64,000 nt of DNA from Hydrogenimonas sp. (GCA_003945285.1 AP019005.1:1502001-1566000); one strand, 5' to 3'; shown: positions 43,515 to 53,849, counted from the stretch's first letter. Made by a program: numbers and translations. The notes: generated from the sequence alone by a model not told the origin.

Positions 43515-44418
43515 ACAGGTCAAGTTGCTTGTTTCTATCTTGCCGCTTATAGGGAAAGAGAGTTGTTTCGCCCTGAAAGGCGGGACGGCGATCAATCTGT
43601 TCGTGCGCGATTTGCCGCGACTCTCCGTGGATATCGATCTGACATATACACCTGTCCACGATAGAGAGAAGAGTTTGCAAGAGATTACGGCTGCCTTGTT
43701 GCGGATTAAACAGTATATCGAAGAGATATTTCCCGATATTGAAGTGATAACCAATCGGCTCCAAGGGGCTGAGACTTCTACCAGATTGATTCTCAAAAGA
43801 TCCGGAATTCAGATCAAAATCGAGGTTTCACCGGTACTCCGCGGGTGCGTACACAAGCCCGCGCTACGTTCCATTTCTCCCGAAGCCGAATCTGTTTTCG
43901 GCACAGCAGAGATGGTGTGCCTGGCAATGGAGGACCTCTATGGCGGCAAAATCTGTGCGGCACTGGACCGTCAGCACCCCAGAGATCTTTTCGATGTCCA
44001 TTTACTGCTGGAAAACGAGGGCATAACCGTCGCTATGAAAAATACATTTATGGTTTATCTGTTGAGTCATCCACGTCCGGCGGCTGAACTGCTGGAGCCG
44101 CGATGGAAAGATATCGGCGCACTTTATCAGCAAGAGTTTGCGGGTATGACGACGATGCCGATGAGTCTGGAAAAGCTACTGGAAACACGACATCTGCTTC
44201 TTGAAAAGCTCTTTTCATTGTTGGATGCAAAAGATCGCGAGTTTCTGCTATCTTTTAAACGTCTTGCTCCTAAATGGGAGCTTTTCGCTTATCCTAAAGC
44301 TGCACAACTGCCGGCGATTCGTTGGAAGATGCACAATTTGCAAAAAATGCATCCACAAAAAAGAGCGAAGGCAGTTGTTAAGCTGGAAAAAGTATTGCAA
44401 AAAGGTAATGTTCTATGA
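43495..44418 (+). CDS. abiEii: AbiEii-family nucleotidyltransferase toxin
   Basis: Protein of ~307 residues of the DNA polymerase beta-like nucleotidyltransferase fold. The motif FALKGGTAINLFVRDLPRLSVDIDLTY contains the Gly-Gly and Asp-x-Asp residues that bind nucleotide and metal. AbiEii/MenT-type toxins add nucleotides to targets such as tRNA and halt growth. The start at 43495 follows AAGGAG; a longer frame to 43393 would overlap the antitoxin by 122 bases. Its stop overlaps the start of the giant helicase gene by four bases, which ties this cargo into the array's operon. Confidence 0.88.
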   Translation: MSPIFFEQVKLLVSILPLIGKESCFALKGGTAINLFVRDLPRLSVDIDLTYTPVHDREKSLQEITAALLRIKQYIEEIFPDIEVITNRLQGAETSTRLILKRSGIQIKIEVSPVLRGCVHKPALRSISPEAESVFGTAEMVCLAMEDLYGGKICAALDRQHPRDLFDVHLLLENEGITVAMKNTFMVYLLSHPRPAAELLEPRWKDIGALYQQEFAGMTTMPMSLEKLLETRHLLLEKLFSLLDAKDREFLLSFKRLAPKWELFAYPKAAQLPAIRWKMHNLQKMHPQKRAKAVVKLEKVLQKGNVL

Positions 44419-47400
44419 TCCCATCTGTACTCTCGACCCAGGTGATTCAGGGTGTCAAAGATTTTTTGACGACGACGTTTCATAGCACTACACCGGCATT
44501 TTCCGGAGCGATCGAACGTTTTGTCGAAGAGGAGGGGATGCTTTTCAAAGGACCCTACTTTTCCATCGCTTTGCCATTTCGTAAAGGGAGTCGAAAGAAG
44601 CGTTTTTTTCCTGAAATTTTGGAGAGCTCCTTTGTGCCCTACCTGCATCAGGAGCTGGCCTTCGAGCGGTTGGGTGTAGAGAAGCCATTGCCTACACTCG
44701 TGGCGACCGGAACGGGATCGGGGAAGACCGAATCGTTTATGTATCCGATTTTGGAGTATTGCCGCCTGCATAAGTCGCAGCACGGTGTCAAAGCGATCAT
44801 CATCTACCCTATGAATGCCCTCGCCGCAGACCAGGCGAAGCGGTTTGCCAAAGCGATCTCCTCGGCCCAGGCTCTGAAAGGAGTTCGTGTGGGACTTTTT
44901 GTCGGAGGAGAGGATGGCGATAGACAGTCACAGATGAGCAAGGATTATGTCATAACCGACAAAGATATCCTCCGCCGGGACCCCCCTGATATTCTGCTTA
45001 CCAACTACAAAATGCTCGACTTTCTACTTATGCGTCCTAAAGATCAGACACTCTGGAAATATAATATCGGCACCGGTGTTTTGAAGTTTCTGGCGGTGGA
45101 TGAGATCCATACCTTCGATGGTGCGCAGGGGACCGACCTGGCGTCACTGCTCCGTCGCCTTCGTGCAAAGTTGCAGATAGAAAAAGGGAGCCTGGGCTGT
45201 ATCGGAACCTCCGCTACACTGGGAACCGAGGGGAGTGAATCGATACGGGATTTCGCCTCAAGAGTATTTTCGGAAACTTTCGATGCAAATTCGGTGATCG
45301 AGGAGCATCGCATTGATGCTGATGAGTTTTTGCGCGATGTCCAAAACGACTTTTTCAACTTTCCGATGCCCGATCGGCTTGAGGAGCTGCTCTATACAAA
45401 TTATCAAAATATGGAAGGGTATATCGCTGCGCAATATGCCTTGTGGTTTGGAGAAAGTGGGAACGAGGTCGCATCGACAGATTTCAGAATCCGATTGGGC
45501 AAGCGGCTCAAAGAGTTGTCCCTGTTCAAATTGCTATTGCGCCATGCGGGCGGAGAGATTGTGGAAAAACGCAAGCTTGTTGACATTTTTAGAAAGCATA
45601 TTTTGGCCCGCAACGGCGGACTCCGTTATTATGAAGCGCTGATAGATTCGTTACTGGCGCTTCTCTCCTGGGCCAAAGGTGAACCGCTGGGAGAGTATGT
45701 GCCGCCTTTTTTGCATCTGCGCGTGCAGTTGTGGTTACGGGAGATGACTCGGATGGTCGGTAGCTTGGAAGCGCAACCGAAGATTCGATTTTCTCATGAT
45801 CTTGGCGGTAAAGAGGAGCAAAAATACTATCCGCTGATTCATTGCCGTGAATGTCACGCTATGGGATGGGGCGGTGTGAAGAAAGAGGGTGACGATGAGC
45901 TGATTGACGATCTGGATCTTTTCTATAAAGTCTTCTTCGCCAAGGATCCCAGACTGCGTTTTATTTTCCCTGTCGAAGAGTCATTCTCTGCACCTCATGG
46001 ACGAATCTATCATATCGATACGGCGACGGGCAGAGAAGCTGTCGAAAGTGGTCGTGATGAGGAGAGGGTATTGGTATGGGAGAGCGATACCCGGGTGGAC
46101 GGCAAAGCCAAAAGCCATAACGACTGTCCTTTTTGCGGCAACAAAAACGCGCTGACGATTTTGGGTTCGAGGGCGGCTAGTCTGGGGTCGGTGATGATAG
46201 GACAGAGTTTTGCCAGTTCTTACAATGACGACAAAAAGCTGATCGCCTTTTCCGATTCGGTACAGGATGCCGCCCACCGTGCCGGGTTTTTCGGAGCCAG
46301 AAGCTGGCAGTTTACGATGAGGGGTGTCATTCAGCAGGCACTTGAAGCTGAAGGCGGCAGCGTAAGGATGTCTGAACTTTCAAAAGTTGTAGCCAATCAC
46401 TGGAGAGAGAAACTTGAAAGTCGCGAGCGGTATATCGCTACCTTGATCGCTCCGGACATGATATGGTTACGTGCATACGAAATATTACAAAAAAGCGGAA
46501 AGCTGCCAAAGGAGAGTGATATCGAGCGTTTGGTAAACGAGCGTCTCGACTGGCATATTTACAGTGAATTTGGTTATCGAAGCCATATCGGCCGGACGCT
46601 TGAGCGTTCCGGCGCCTCAACGGTTGGGTTTAAACCGCTCGAAGCATTGACAAAAGCGCTTTTGCCAAAACTGCAAAATGATTTCGAGCCTCTGAGGGAA
46701 TTGGATGAGGTGAAGCTTGAAAAGTTCATTTACGGACTTTTGCAACATATGCGCAAACAGGGTGCGATTTTCAATAGCCATTTAGGAAGCTATATCGCAA
46801 GAGGGGGGCATATTTACGCCTTTACGAAATTTCAGCAGTTCTACATGGCATCGTTTACCTTCCGCTCCCGTTCGCCGGCCTTTTTGACTACTGGGCCTTT
46901 TCAAAACTTCGAAAAGATACACAACAAGACAAAAAGCACCTGGTGCGACTGGTGGGTTCAAGTCAATTTCCTCGATAACATCCTTTTGACAGGCAGCTAT
47001 GCGGAAGCGCTCTATAAAAAGGTTATGCAGGCATTGATCGAATATCATTTCGTTGAAGAGAGAGAGGTTTCCGGAGCGCCGGTTTGGGGCTTAAAGCCTG
47101 AAAATCTGCGTATCGAAAGCGGTGTGGTGCAACTGCACTGTAACCGATGCGGCGATGTTTTGACAGTAGTGAATGGTGAGAAAAACAGAGCGGCAGGAGT
47201 GTACTGTTTAAGAAAAGGGTGTGAGGGGCATTATGAGATAAGCTCTACAAAAGCCGACTTCTATCGCGATCTTTTCCGCTATGGAGATATTGAGCGCATC
47301 GTTGCCGTAGAGCACACCGGACTGCTGGAGCGAAGCGACAGGGAGAGAGTAGAGAGAAGTTTCATTGAGCGGAGCTCCAAGGAGCCCTGGAAACCAAATC

Positions 47401-50400
47401 TGCTTTCGGCTACGCCGACCTTGGAGATGGGTATAGATATAGGGGATTTGAGCAGCGTCCTGCTCTGCTCCACACCTCCATCCGCAGCGAATTATCTACA
47501 GCGTATCGGACGCGCCGGACGAAAAGACGGCAATGCACTCAATGCCACAGTGGCCAATGCCCAGCCTCATGATCTCTACTTTTACAGCGAACCGATGGAG
47601 ATGATGCGTGGAAAAATAGAAGCGCCTGGTATCTTCATCGATGCTTCGGCTATTTTACAGCGGCAGTTTCTCGCTTTTTGCATGGATAGGTGGGTTTATG
47701 AAAAAAGTGTGGACGAGTCGGCGATTCCATGGAAGCTTTCCAAAGTTCTATCAGCAGTAAAAGAGAAACACCGGGAGCGTTTCCCCTGGACGCTGATAGG
47801 ATTCATTTCAGAAAATGTCGATAGTCTGCTGGAGGAGTTCTTTTCACTCTACGGCGAGGAATTACATGAGAAAACACGGGAAGAGCTGCGGATTTTTGCA
47901 AAAGGAAATGTGGAAGAGATACAAGAAACCGAGTGGCCGGACGAGCTGAAAGAGGCTAAGTCTCTCAGCTACAAGTTGCTTCATAGGCTTGAACTGGTGA
48001 TAGCCGAAAGAGATGCTTTGGCACGGCAGATAGATTTTTTGAAAGAGAAGATCCGGACGCATAAAGCGACGGAAGCGAAAGACAGAGATTGGCAGGAGGA
48101 GCTGCAAAAACTTGAGAGCGAGCTTACGGGGTTGAGATCCGTGCGCAGAATGATCAACAAGAAAGAGACTTTCGAGTTCTTTACCAACGAGGGGTTGCTG
48201 CCAAACTATGCTTTTCCCGAATCCGGTGTTACGCTCAAATCGATTATCTATCGTCATAAAGAGAAGATCCAGGGCGATGATGGTGCCGGATATGAGAGCT
48301 TCTCTTTCGAATACGAACGACCCGGCAGCAGTGCCATCAGTGAACTGGCGCCCCACAACCGGTTCTATGCCGGCGGACGAAAAGTTCGGATCGATCAGAT
48401 CGATATGAAGATCAGTGAGATAGAAACTTGGCGTTTTTGTGACAGATGCTCTTATAGCCGGCGGGAAGGGGCGACGGTGGAGTCTGTATGCCCACGTTGC
48501 GGAAGCCCTATGTGGTGTGATGCCGGACAGAAACGTGATTTGATACGTTTACGACAGGTTATGGCAACGACCGGCGACCGGCAAAGCAGATTGATGGATG
48601 ATTCGGACCAGCGCGAGCCGCTTTTTTATACCAAGCAGCTTTTGATAGATATCGAGTCTGATCAGATTCAGGAAGCCTGGGTAACGGAGAGTGAAACCTC
48701 ACCCTTCGGTTTCGAATTTGTGCAAAAAGCCCATTTCAAGGAGATAAATTTCGGAGAGTTTTCTCTTACCGGTGAAGAGGTAAGCATCGCGGGAAAACGT
48801 ACACCCAGAAACGGTTTTATTCTTTGCCGCTGTTGCGGAAAGGTGCAGAAGAAAAAACCGGAGGATCCAAATTTTAAACCCGTTCACGCTTTCTCGTGTG
48901 AATGCAGCGATCCAAATGATCCGGAGAATTTCGTTGAATCACTATATCTCTATCGGGATTTCGATTCCGAAGCGATCCGTATGCTTTTGCCCATGACCAC
49001 TATGGCGAATGATGAAGAGAAGCTGCACTCTCTAATCGCTGCATTTCAGATGGGTTTGAAAGCCTATTTCGGCGGCTCGGTGGATCATCTACGGGTAGGG
49101 TTGCACGAAGAGGGTGTAGCGGGCGAGGAGTATCGGAAACAGTTTCTGGTACTATATGATACGATCCCGGGAGGGACTGGATATCTACGGCAATTGATGC
49201 GGGGTAATTATCCGTTATTCGATGTTTTAGAGCTTGCCTATAATGAGCTGAATACCTGTGTGTGCAATGAAGATCCCCAGAAAGATGGATGCTATCGTTG
49301 TATTTACGCCTATAGAAACAATTTCGACCGGCCACTGGTCTCCAGGGATCGGGCCAAAGAGGTGATCGAAGAGATTTTGACCTACAAGGAGCGTGTAAAA
49401 CGTGTCGAAAACCTAAGTGCTGTTTCGGTGGACGGGCTCTTCGACAGTGAACTGGAAGCACGCTTCTTAAAAAAGCTTTCGAGCTATTGTGAAGAGGGTG
49501 TTCGTGCGAAATTGCGTGAGTACGTAACCAGAAACGGACGGGCGGGCTACCTTTTGGAAATCGGAGAGCGCCGCTATGAAATCGAACAGCAGGTGGAGTT
49601 GGGGGAGCGAAATGGAGTTTCTATATCCAGTCGTGCCGACTTTGTGATCTACCCGGATGAGGGAAAACCCATTGTCGTTTTTACGGACGGGTATGCGTTT
49701 CATAAAGATAGATTGGAACTTGACAGCGCACAGCGTATGGCTATACTGGAAAGTGGAAATTATGAGGTTTGGAGTATTACATGGGAAGATGTGGAAAAAG
49801 AGGGGTTGAATGAAGAGTCTTGTCTCAATTTTATCGACCGGGACAGCTTTAATCCTGTTGTCTTAGCCAGGTACTGCAACGATGATTCATTTATGGAGCA
49901 AAACAGTTTTCAATGGCTCATGAAGAGACTGGCGCAAGGCGATAAGGCATTATGGTCAAAGCGAGCCGACAGTGTAACGCTCTCTATGATGCAGGGTGTC
50001 ATAAAAAAGGAGACCTCTGCATGGGAGGATATCATGGAAATCCTAAGCACAGAGATGAAAGAGATCCTTGATGAATTGAAAGAACCGATCGTATATGGTC
50101 AAAAAACGTATGAGTCGATGAGGCTTTTTGTCCTGGGAGAGCTTAAGTCGATCAACCGTAATGACTTTTCCAAACTGGTTGCCGCTATCTATCTAAACGA
50201 TGAAGAGCAGGTAGACAAAGCGCTTTGGGCAGGGATGCTTCGGCTTTGGAATTTATTACAGTTTGTATCTTATCCTTTCTGGACTACCAAAAAGGGGCTT
50301 GAAAGTGGGATGTACGATGCCATAGATTGGTTCAAAGAACAGGAGAAAGCGGTAGATAAAGAGTGGAACGGTGTATATGAAGAGGTATTGGAGGAGGCAA

Positions 50401-50627
50401 AAGCATTGGTCAAAGCGCTAGCCGGTGCCGGTGTTCCACTGCCGGAAGTAGGATATGAAATTACAGATGAGAGCGGGAAAGTACTTGCCGATACGGAGTT
50501 GGCGTGGCCAGATAAAAAGATAGGGGTGGTTTTGGGCGAAATACCGGATACAATAGGTGGTTGGCATCTGTTTAGTGTAGAGGAGAAAGAGTTATTGATA
50601 CGACACCTCAATGAAGGAGAAAAATAA
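44415..50627 (+). CDS. Giant DUF1998 (YprA-type) DEAD/DEAH helicase
   Basis: Protein of 2070 residues. First RecA lobe: Walker A LVATGTGSGKTESFMYPILE (near 97), IYPMNALAADQ, DEIH in FLAVDEIHTFDGAQGTDL (near 228) and GTSATLG. The second lobe follows an insert of several hundred residues: LLSATPTLEMGIDIGD (near 997) and YLQRIGRAGRKDG. Zinc clusters are FCDRCSYSRREG...CPRCG (near 1341) and the DUF1998 cysteines CVCNEDPQKDGCYRCIYAY (near 1614). Near 1675-1795 is a Vsr/DUF559-like nuclease fold, ending VVFTDGYAFH, in which the usual Glu is replaced by Phe, so activity is uncertain. Such helicases are central to DISARM and Druantia. Confidence 0.88.
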   Translation: MIPSVLSTQVIQGVKDFLTTTFHSTTPAFSGAIERFVEEEGMLFKGPYFSIALPFRKGSRKKRFFPEILESSFVPYLHQELAFERLGVEKPLPTLVATGTGSGKTESFMYPILEYCRLHKSQHGVKAIIIYPMNALAADQAKRFAKAISSAQALKGVRVGLFVGGEDGDRQSQMSKDYVITDKDILRRDPPDILLTNYKMLDFLLMRPKDQTLWKYNIGTGVLKFLAVDEIHTFDGAQGTDLASLLRRLRAKLQIEKGSLGCIGTSATLGTEGSESIRDFASRVFSETFDANSVIEEHRIDADEFLRDVQNDFFNFPMPDRLEELLYTNYQNMEGYIAAQYALWFGESGNEVASTDFRIRLGKRLKELSLFKLLLRHAGGEIVEKRKLVDIFRKHILARNGGLRYYEALIDSLLALLSWAKGEPLGEYVPPFLHLRVQLWLREMTRMVGSLEAQPKIRFSHDLGGKEEQKYYPLIHCRECHAMGWGGVKKEGDDELIDDLDLFYKVFFAKDPRLRFIFPVEESFSAPHGRIYHIDTATGREAVESGRDEERVLVWESDTRVDGKAKSHNDCPFCGNKNALTILGSRAASLGSVMIGQSFASSYNDDKKLIAFSDSVQDAAHRAGFFGARSWQFTMRGVIQQALEAEGGSVRMSELSKVVANHWREKLESRERYIATLIAPDMIWLRAYEILQKSGKLPKESDIERLVNERLDWHIYSEFGYRSHIGRTLERSGASTVGFKPLEALTKALLPKLQNDFEPLRELDEVKLEKFIYGLLQHMRKQGAIFNSHLGSYIARGGHIYAFTKFQQFYMASFTFRSRSPAFLTTGPFQNFEKIHNKTKSTWCDWWVQVNFLDNILLTGSYAEALYKKVMQALIEYHFVEEREVSGAPVWGLKPENLRIESGVVQLHCNRCGDVLTVVNGEKNRAAGVYCLRKGCEGHYEISSTKADFYRDLFRYGDIERIVAVEHTGLLERSDRERVERSFIERSSKEPWKPNLLSATPTLEMGIDIGDLSSVLLCSTPPSAANYLQRIGRAGRKDGNALNATVANAQPHDLYFYSEPMEMMRGKIEAPGIFIDASAILQRQFLAFCMDRWVYEKSVDESAIPWKLSKVLSAVKEKHRERFPWTLIGFISENVDSLLEEFFSLYGEELHEKTREELRIFAKGNVEEIQETEWPDELKEAKSLSYKLLHRLELVIAERDALARQIDFLKEKIRTHKATEAKDRDWQEELQKLESELTGLRSVRRMINKKETFEFFTNEGLLPNYAFPESGVTLKSIIYRHKEKIQGDDGAGYESFSFEYERPGSSAISELAPHNRFYAGGRKVRIDQIDMKISEIETWRFCDRCSYSRREGATVESVCPRCGSPMWCDAGQKRDLIRLRQVMATTGDRQSRLMDDSDQREPLFYTKQLLIDIESDQIQEAWVTESETSPFGFEFVQKAHFKEINFGEFSLTGEEVSIAGKRTPRNGFILCRCCGKVQKKKPEDPNFKPVHAFSCECSDPNDPENFVESLYLYRDFDSEAIRMLLPMTTMANDEEKLHSLIAAFQMGLKAYFGGSVDHLRVGLHEEGVAGEEYRKQFLVLYDTIPGGTGYLRQLMRGNYPLFDVLELAYNELNTCVCNEDPQKDGCYRCIYAYRNNFDRPLVSRDRAKEVIEEILTYKERVKRVENLSAVSVDGLFDSELEARFLKKLSSYCEEGVRAKLREYVTRNGRAGYLLEIGERRYEIEQQVELGERNGVSISSRADFVIYPDEGKPIVVFTDGYAFHKDRLELDSAQRMAILESGNYEVWSITWEDVEKEGLNEESCLNFIDRDSFNPVVLARYCNDDSFMEQNSFQWLMKRLAQGDKALWSKRADSVTLSMMQGVIKKETSAWEDIMEILSTEMKEILDELKEPIVYGQKTYESMRLFVLGELKSINRNDFSKLVAAIYLNDEEQVDKALWAGMLRLWNLLQFVSYPFWTTKKGLESGMYDAIDWFKEQEKAVDKEWNGVYEEVLEEAKALVKALAGAGVPLPEVGYEITDESGKVLADTELAWPDKKIGVVLGEIPDTIGGWHLFSVEEKELLIRHLNEGEK

Positions 50628-52724
50628 ATGAAAGTAGCAATTTCCTCCGATTTTTTTACGGCTCTCTCCAAACTTCCGAGAACCCAGATGAACAAGACCA
50701 TTCGTCTTGTGGAAAAGTTTAAGAATAATCCGACATCACCGGGGCTCAATTATGAAAAATTACAACTGGGAAACGACAGCCAAATCTATTCGCTGCGGGT
50801 GGATAATGCCTATCGTGTCATACTTTTCAAACCACAAAAGGGCGATGTCTACATTCTGCTTTGGGTCGATCATCACGATGAAGCGTACAAGTGGGCAAGG
50901 AATCATCAATGTACGATACATCCGGAGACCGGAAGCCTGCAGATCATTCAGGTAACGCACGAAACAAAGAGTTACTCAGAAAAAGAGCAGAAGCGAGAAA
51001 GCTTTTTCAGCCACTTTAGAGATCGGGAACTGTTGCGGCTGGGGGTGCCGGAAAATATGCTGCCGGATATTAAAAGGGTCGATAGCGAAGAGGAACTTGA
51101 TGCGCTGCAAGGGCAACTGCCGGAAGAGGCTTATGAAGCACTTTTTTACCTTTTGGCCGGTGATAGCTATGAGGAGGTTTTGCGTTATCTTGCATTTGAT
51201 CGCGTTAAACCGAATATCGATATCGAAGATTATGCAAAAGCTCTGGAAAATGCCAACTCCCGACGCCGTTTCTATGTTGTAGACGAGAATGATGTCGACT
51301 TGATCAGTATGCTCAATGCCCCTCTTGAAAAGTGGCGGGTCTTTTTACATCCCACTCAACGTGCCATTGTTTATAGAGATTGGAATGGGCCTGTCCGGGT
51401 ATTGGGAGGTGCGGGTACAGGCAAGACAGTCGTAGCAATGCATAGGGCAAAATGGTTGGCTGCCGGCCAATCGGGGAATGGGAAGATTCTTTTTACCACA
51501 TTTACGAAAAACTTGGCAATGGATATCTATGAAAATCTTAAAACCATCTGCAGCGAAAAAGAGCTGGACCGCATCGAGGTAAAAAACCTGGACCAGTGGG
51601 TTTACGAGTTTCTCTACAAAAATGGTTATCGCGATCGCATTGCTTATGGAGATGAAACGGCGGAATTATGGGAAGAAGCACTTACGGTTGTTCCGGCTGA
51701 TTTAACATTTCCGGAAAGCTTTTATAAAGAAGAGTGGGAACATGTAATACAGCCGCAATCAGTTATGACGCTTGGGGATTATCTTAGAGCTTCCCGGGCC
51801 GGTAGAGGTACTCGCTTGAGCCGTGGACAGAGAAAAATGGTATGGAAGGTGATGGAGGAGTATCGCTCTTTGTTGCAGAAACATCATCTTAAAGAGCCTC
51901 AGGACGCGATGCGAGATGCAAAAGTTTTGATCGAAGCAGGACATTTGGACAGGTATTACGACGCAATAGTCGTTGATGAGGCTCAGGACTTCAGCATGCA
52001 GGCACTGCAGTTGCTCCGCTCGATGGTCCCGGAGACAAAAAACGATCTTTTTATAGTAGGCGATGCCCATCAAAGAATATATGGCCATAAAGTTGTTTTG
52101 GGACAATGTGGCATCAAAATTGTCGGACGGAGCAGAAAATTGAAGCTCAACTATAGGACGACAGATGAAATTCGAAAATGGGCTGTGCACATATTTGAGG
52201 GAGAAGAGGTTGATGACTTGGATAACGGTATCGATAGACAGAATGATTACAAATCTCTTTATCATGGTCCTGAACCGGAAGTTCGTAAAGCTGAAACTTA
52301 CTCAGATGAGCTACATCTAATCTGCGAGCATGTTGAAAATCTATGGAAACATGAGGAGAGTGCCTCAACATGTCTGGTGTTACGTACTATAAAGCTTAGA
52401 GACCAATATGCTAAAGAGTTAAAAAAGATGGGCATTCCTATTATCATTTTGGCAAAAGATACAAAAGACAACCTTGATGAAAAAGGATTGAGAGTTGCGA
52501 CCATGCATCGTGTGAAAGGTTTGGATTTTGATCATATGATTATTGCCTCGACAGTGAAAGGGATCATACCATACGAGAAAACCTTGGAAACTACTGATGC
52601 AGCCAGCAGGGAAGAGAGTCTGCAAAAAGAGAGGGCGTTATTGTTTGTTGCCGCAACTAGGGCAAAAAAAACCCTTTTGATCACAGGTTTTGGTGAAATG
52701 TCAGAATGGGTTGACAATGCCTAG
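50628..52724 (+). CDS. RelE-like domain fused to UvrD/Rep-type helicase
   Basis: Protein of 698 residues. The first ~100 (FFTALSKLPRTQMNKTIRLV, then YEKLQLGNDSQIYSLRVDNAYRVILFKP) look like a RelE/ParE toxin fold, in which catalytic ability is not clear. An SF1 helicase follows: Walker A VLGGAGTGKTVVAMHRAKWL (near 260), DEAQ in AIVVDEAQDFSMQALQ (near 449), VGDAHQRIYG, LNYRTTDEIR, and VATMHRVKGLDFDHMIIAS (near 625). It begins immediately after the giant helicase stop with RBS AAGGAG just before that stop. It is the last gene of the array; base composition changes at its end. Confidence 0.88.
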   Translation: MKVAISSDFFTALSKLPRTQMNKTIRLVEKFKNNPTSPGLNYEKLQLGNDSQIYSLRVDNAYRVILFKPQKGDVYILLWVDHHDEAYKWARNHQCTIHPETGSLQIIQVTHETKSYSEKEQKRESFFSHFRDRELLRLGVPENMLPDIKRVDSEEELDALQGQLPEEAYEALFYLLAGDSYEEVLRYLAFDRVKPNIDIEDYAKALENANSRRRFYVVDENDVDLISMLNAPLEKWRVFLHPTQRAIVYRDWNGPVRVLGGAGTGKTVVAMHRAKWLAAGQSGNGKILFTTFTKNLAMDIYENLKTICSEKELDRIEVKNLDQWVYEFLYKNGYRDRIAYGDETAELWEEALTVVPADLTFPESFYKEEWEHVIQPQSVMTLGDYLRASRAGRGTRLSRGQRKMVWKVMEEYRSLLQKHHLKEPQDAMRDAKVLIEAGHLDRYYDAIVVDEAQDFSMQALQLLRSMVPETKNDLFIVGDAHQRIYGHKVVLGQCGIKIVGRSRKLKLNYRTTDEIRKWAVHIFEGEEVDDLDNGIDRQNDYKSLYHGPEPEVRKAETYSDELHLICEHVENLWKHEESASTCLVLRTIKLRDQYAKELKKMGIPIIILAKDTKDNLDEKGLRVATMHRVKGLDFDHMIIASTVKGIIPYEKTLETTDAASREESLQKERALLFVAATRAKKTLLITGFGEMSEWVDNA

Positions 52725-52883
52725 AACATTTTCCATTGATATCTTTTCCCGTTATCACGCAAATATTTATCAGTGCCGGGATTTGAGCTTAAACATGTCG
52801 TCAAAAAGCCCTGTATATCCAGCACTGCAGATCCGGTTCGACGAGAATTTTTGGAATGTCGGAACTTCATTGAACGGAGATTT
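52725..52883. other. Right junction of island II
   Basis: A 159-base gap between the helicase and a chromosomal-type gene. No att repeat, tRNA fragment or terminal inverted repeat is visible. ACGGAGA (around 52873-52879) serves the next gene. Confidence 0.4.
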
Positions 52884-53849
52884 ATGATCAAACTCTTTTT
52901 CATCACGATTGCAATCGTTTCATGCACACTGCTTCCTGCATCGGATGATATGAACGTTACAGGCGGGATCGACGAAGTTCATGAGGCCATCAGTGAGTGG
53001 ATCTATGACACATCGAACCGTATTGATATCTTTTTCTCCGGCAGCAGTGAAGATGTTTCGGTACAGAAAGGGACCTATCTCGATACATCGTTCGATATGT
53101 ATGCCGAAACGTACCGCTCGGCGCAATATCGCTACAACATCTCTCTAAAACTACGTCTTCCCAGAACGCAGAAAAGACTGAACCTGGTTCTCGAAGATTT
53201 CAAGAAGACATCGTCGGTAGACCTGCCCCAAAGCACGACACCGGGCGATACGCTTACAAACAACGACTACCTTCTCGGCGTGAGCTATAGACAGCAGGAG
53301 TCGAAATATACCCGAATCGGCTACGGTGGCGGTATCCGTTTCAGAAGTTTCACCCCCGACCCCTATCTGACGGCATATATAAGCAGATCTTTCTACTTCT
53401 CCTATAGATGGGAGCTTCTTTTACGCAACAAAGTACGCTATTTCGCCGATTACCGGCTCGACAATACGGCTACGGCCGCTCTGATCAAGATAATAGATGA
53501 AAAACTCCGTTTTTCTTTTCAGAATATTTACCACTTTCTGGAGCATGACAAGTATAGGAATGAGATAGTAAACACTCTCAGTCTTGAACAGTTTATCGGC
53601 CCGAAAAAGGGGGTGAGCTACACATTGTCTGCATACAGCAGCGGCGATACCGACTCAGTTTTCAAACTCGGGTACTACTATGGCGGAGCATCGTTCAGGC
53701 ACTACTATTATAGAAACTGGGCCTACTACCAGGTGGACGGCGGAGTGATGTTCAGGGAGAGCAACAACTTCTCACCCTCCGCAAGAGCGATGTTCAAGAT
53801 AGGGTTTCTCTTCGGCAGACCAAAGAGGCTCGACGGGAGATTCAGGTAG
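52884..53849 (+). CDS. Exported, probably outer-membrane-associated protein
   Basis: Protein of ~321 residues that I do not recognise by family. It begins MIKLFFITIAIVSCTLLPAS, a signal peptide with a likely cleavage after the Ala-Ser. The rest alternates Tyr/Phe/Arg-rich strands (YRSAQYRYNISLKLRLPR, YYYGGASFRHYYYRNWAYY) as in a beta-barrel, and it ends in a short basic stretch. The start at 52884 has a GGAGA RBS; an upstream frame to 52773 lacks a signal peptide at its start. It overlaps the convergent permease gene by eight bases. Confidence 0.7.
   Translation: MIKLFFITIAIVSCTLLPASDDMNVTGGIDEVHEAISEWIYDTSNRIDIFFSGSSEDVSVQKGTYLDTSFDMYAETYRSAQYRYNISLKLRLPRTQKRLNLVLEDFKKTSSVDLPQSTTPGDTLTNNDYLLGVSYRQQESKYTRIGYGGGIRFRSFTPDPYLTAYISRSFYFSYRWELLLRNKVRYFADYRLDNTATAALIKIIDEKLRFSFQNIYHFLEHDKYRNEIVNTLSLEQFIGPKKGVSYTLSAYSSGDTDSVFKLGYYYGGASFRHYYYRNWAYYQVDGGVMFRESNNFSPSARAMFKIGFLFGRPKRLDGRFR

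Noticed and set aside
13033-52883. Islands I and II as part of the same tRNA-Leu integration
   Set aside because: No third copy of the 24-bp att sequence was found near 27.4 kb or 52.7 kb, and no second integrase is present.
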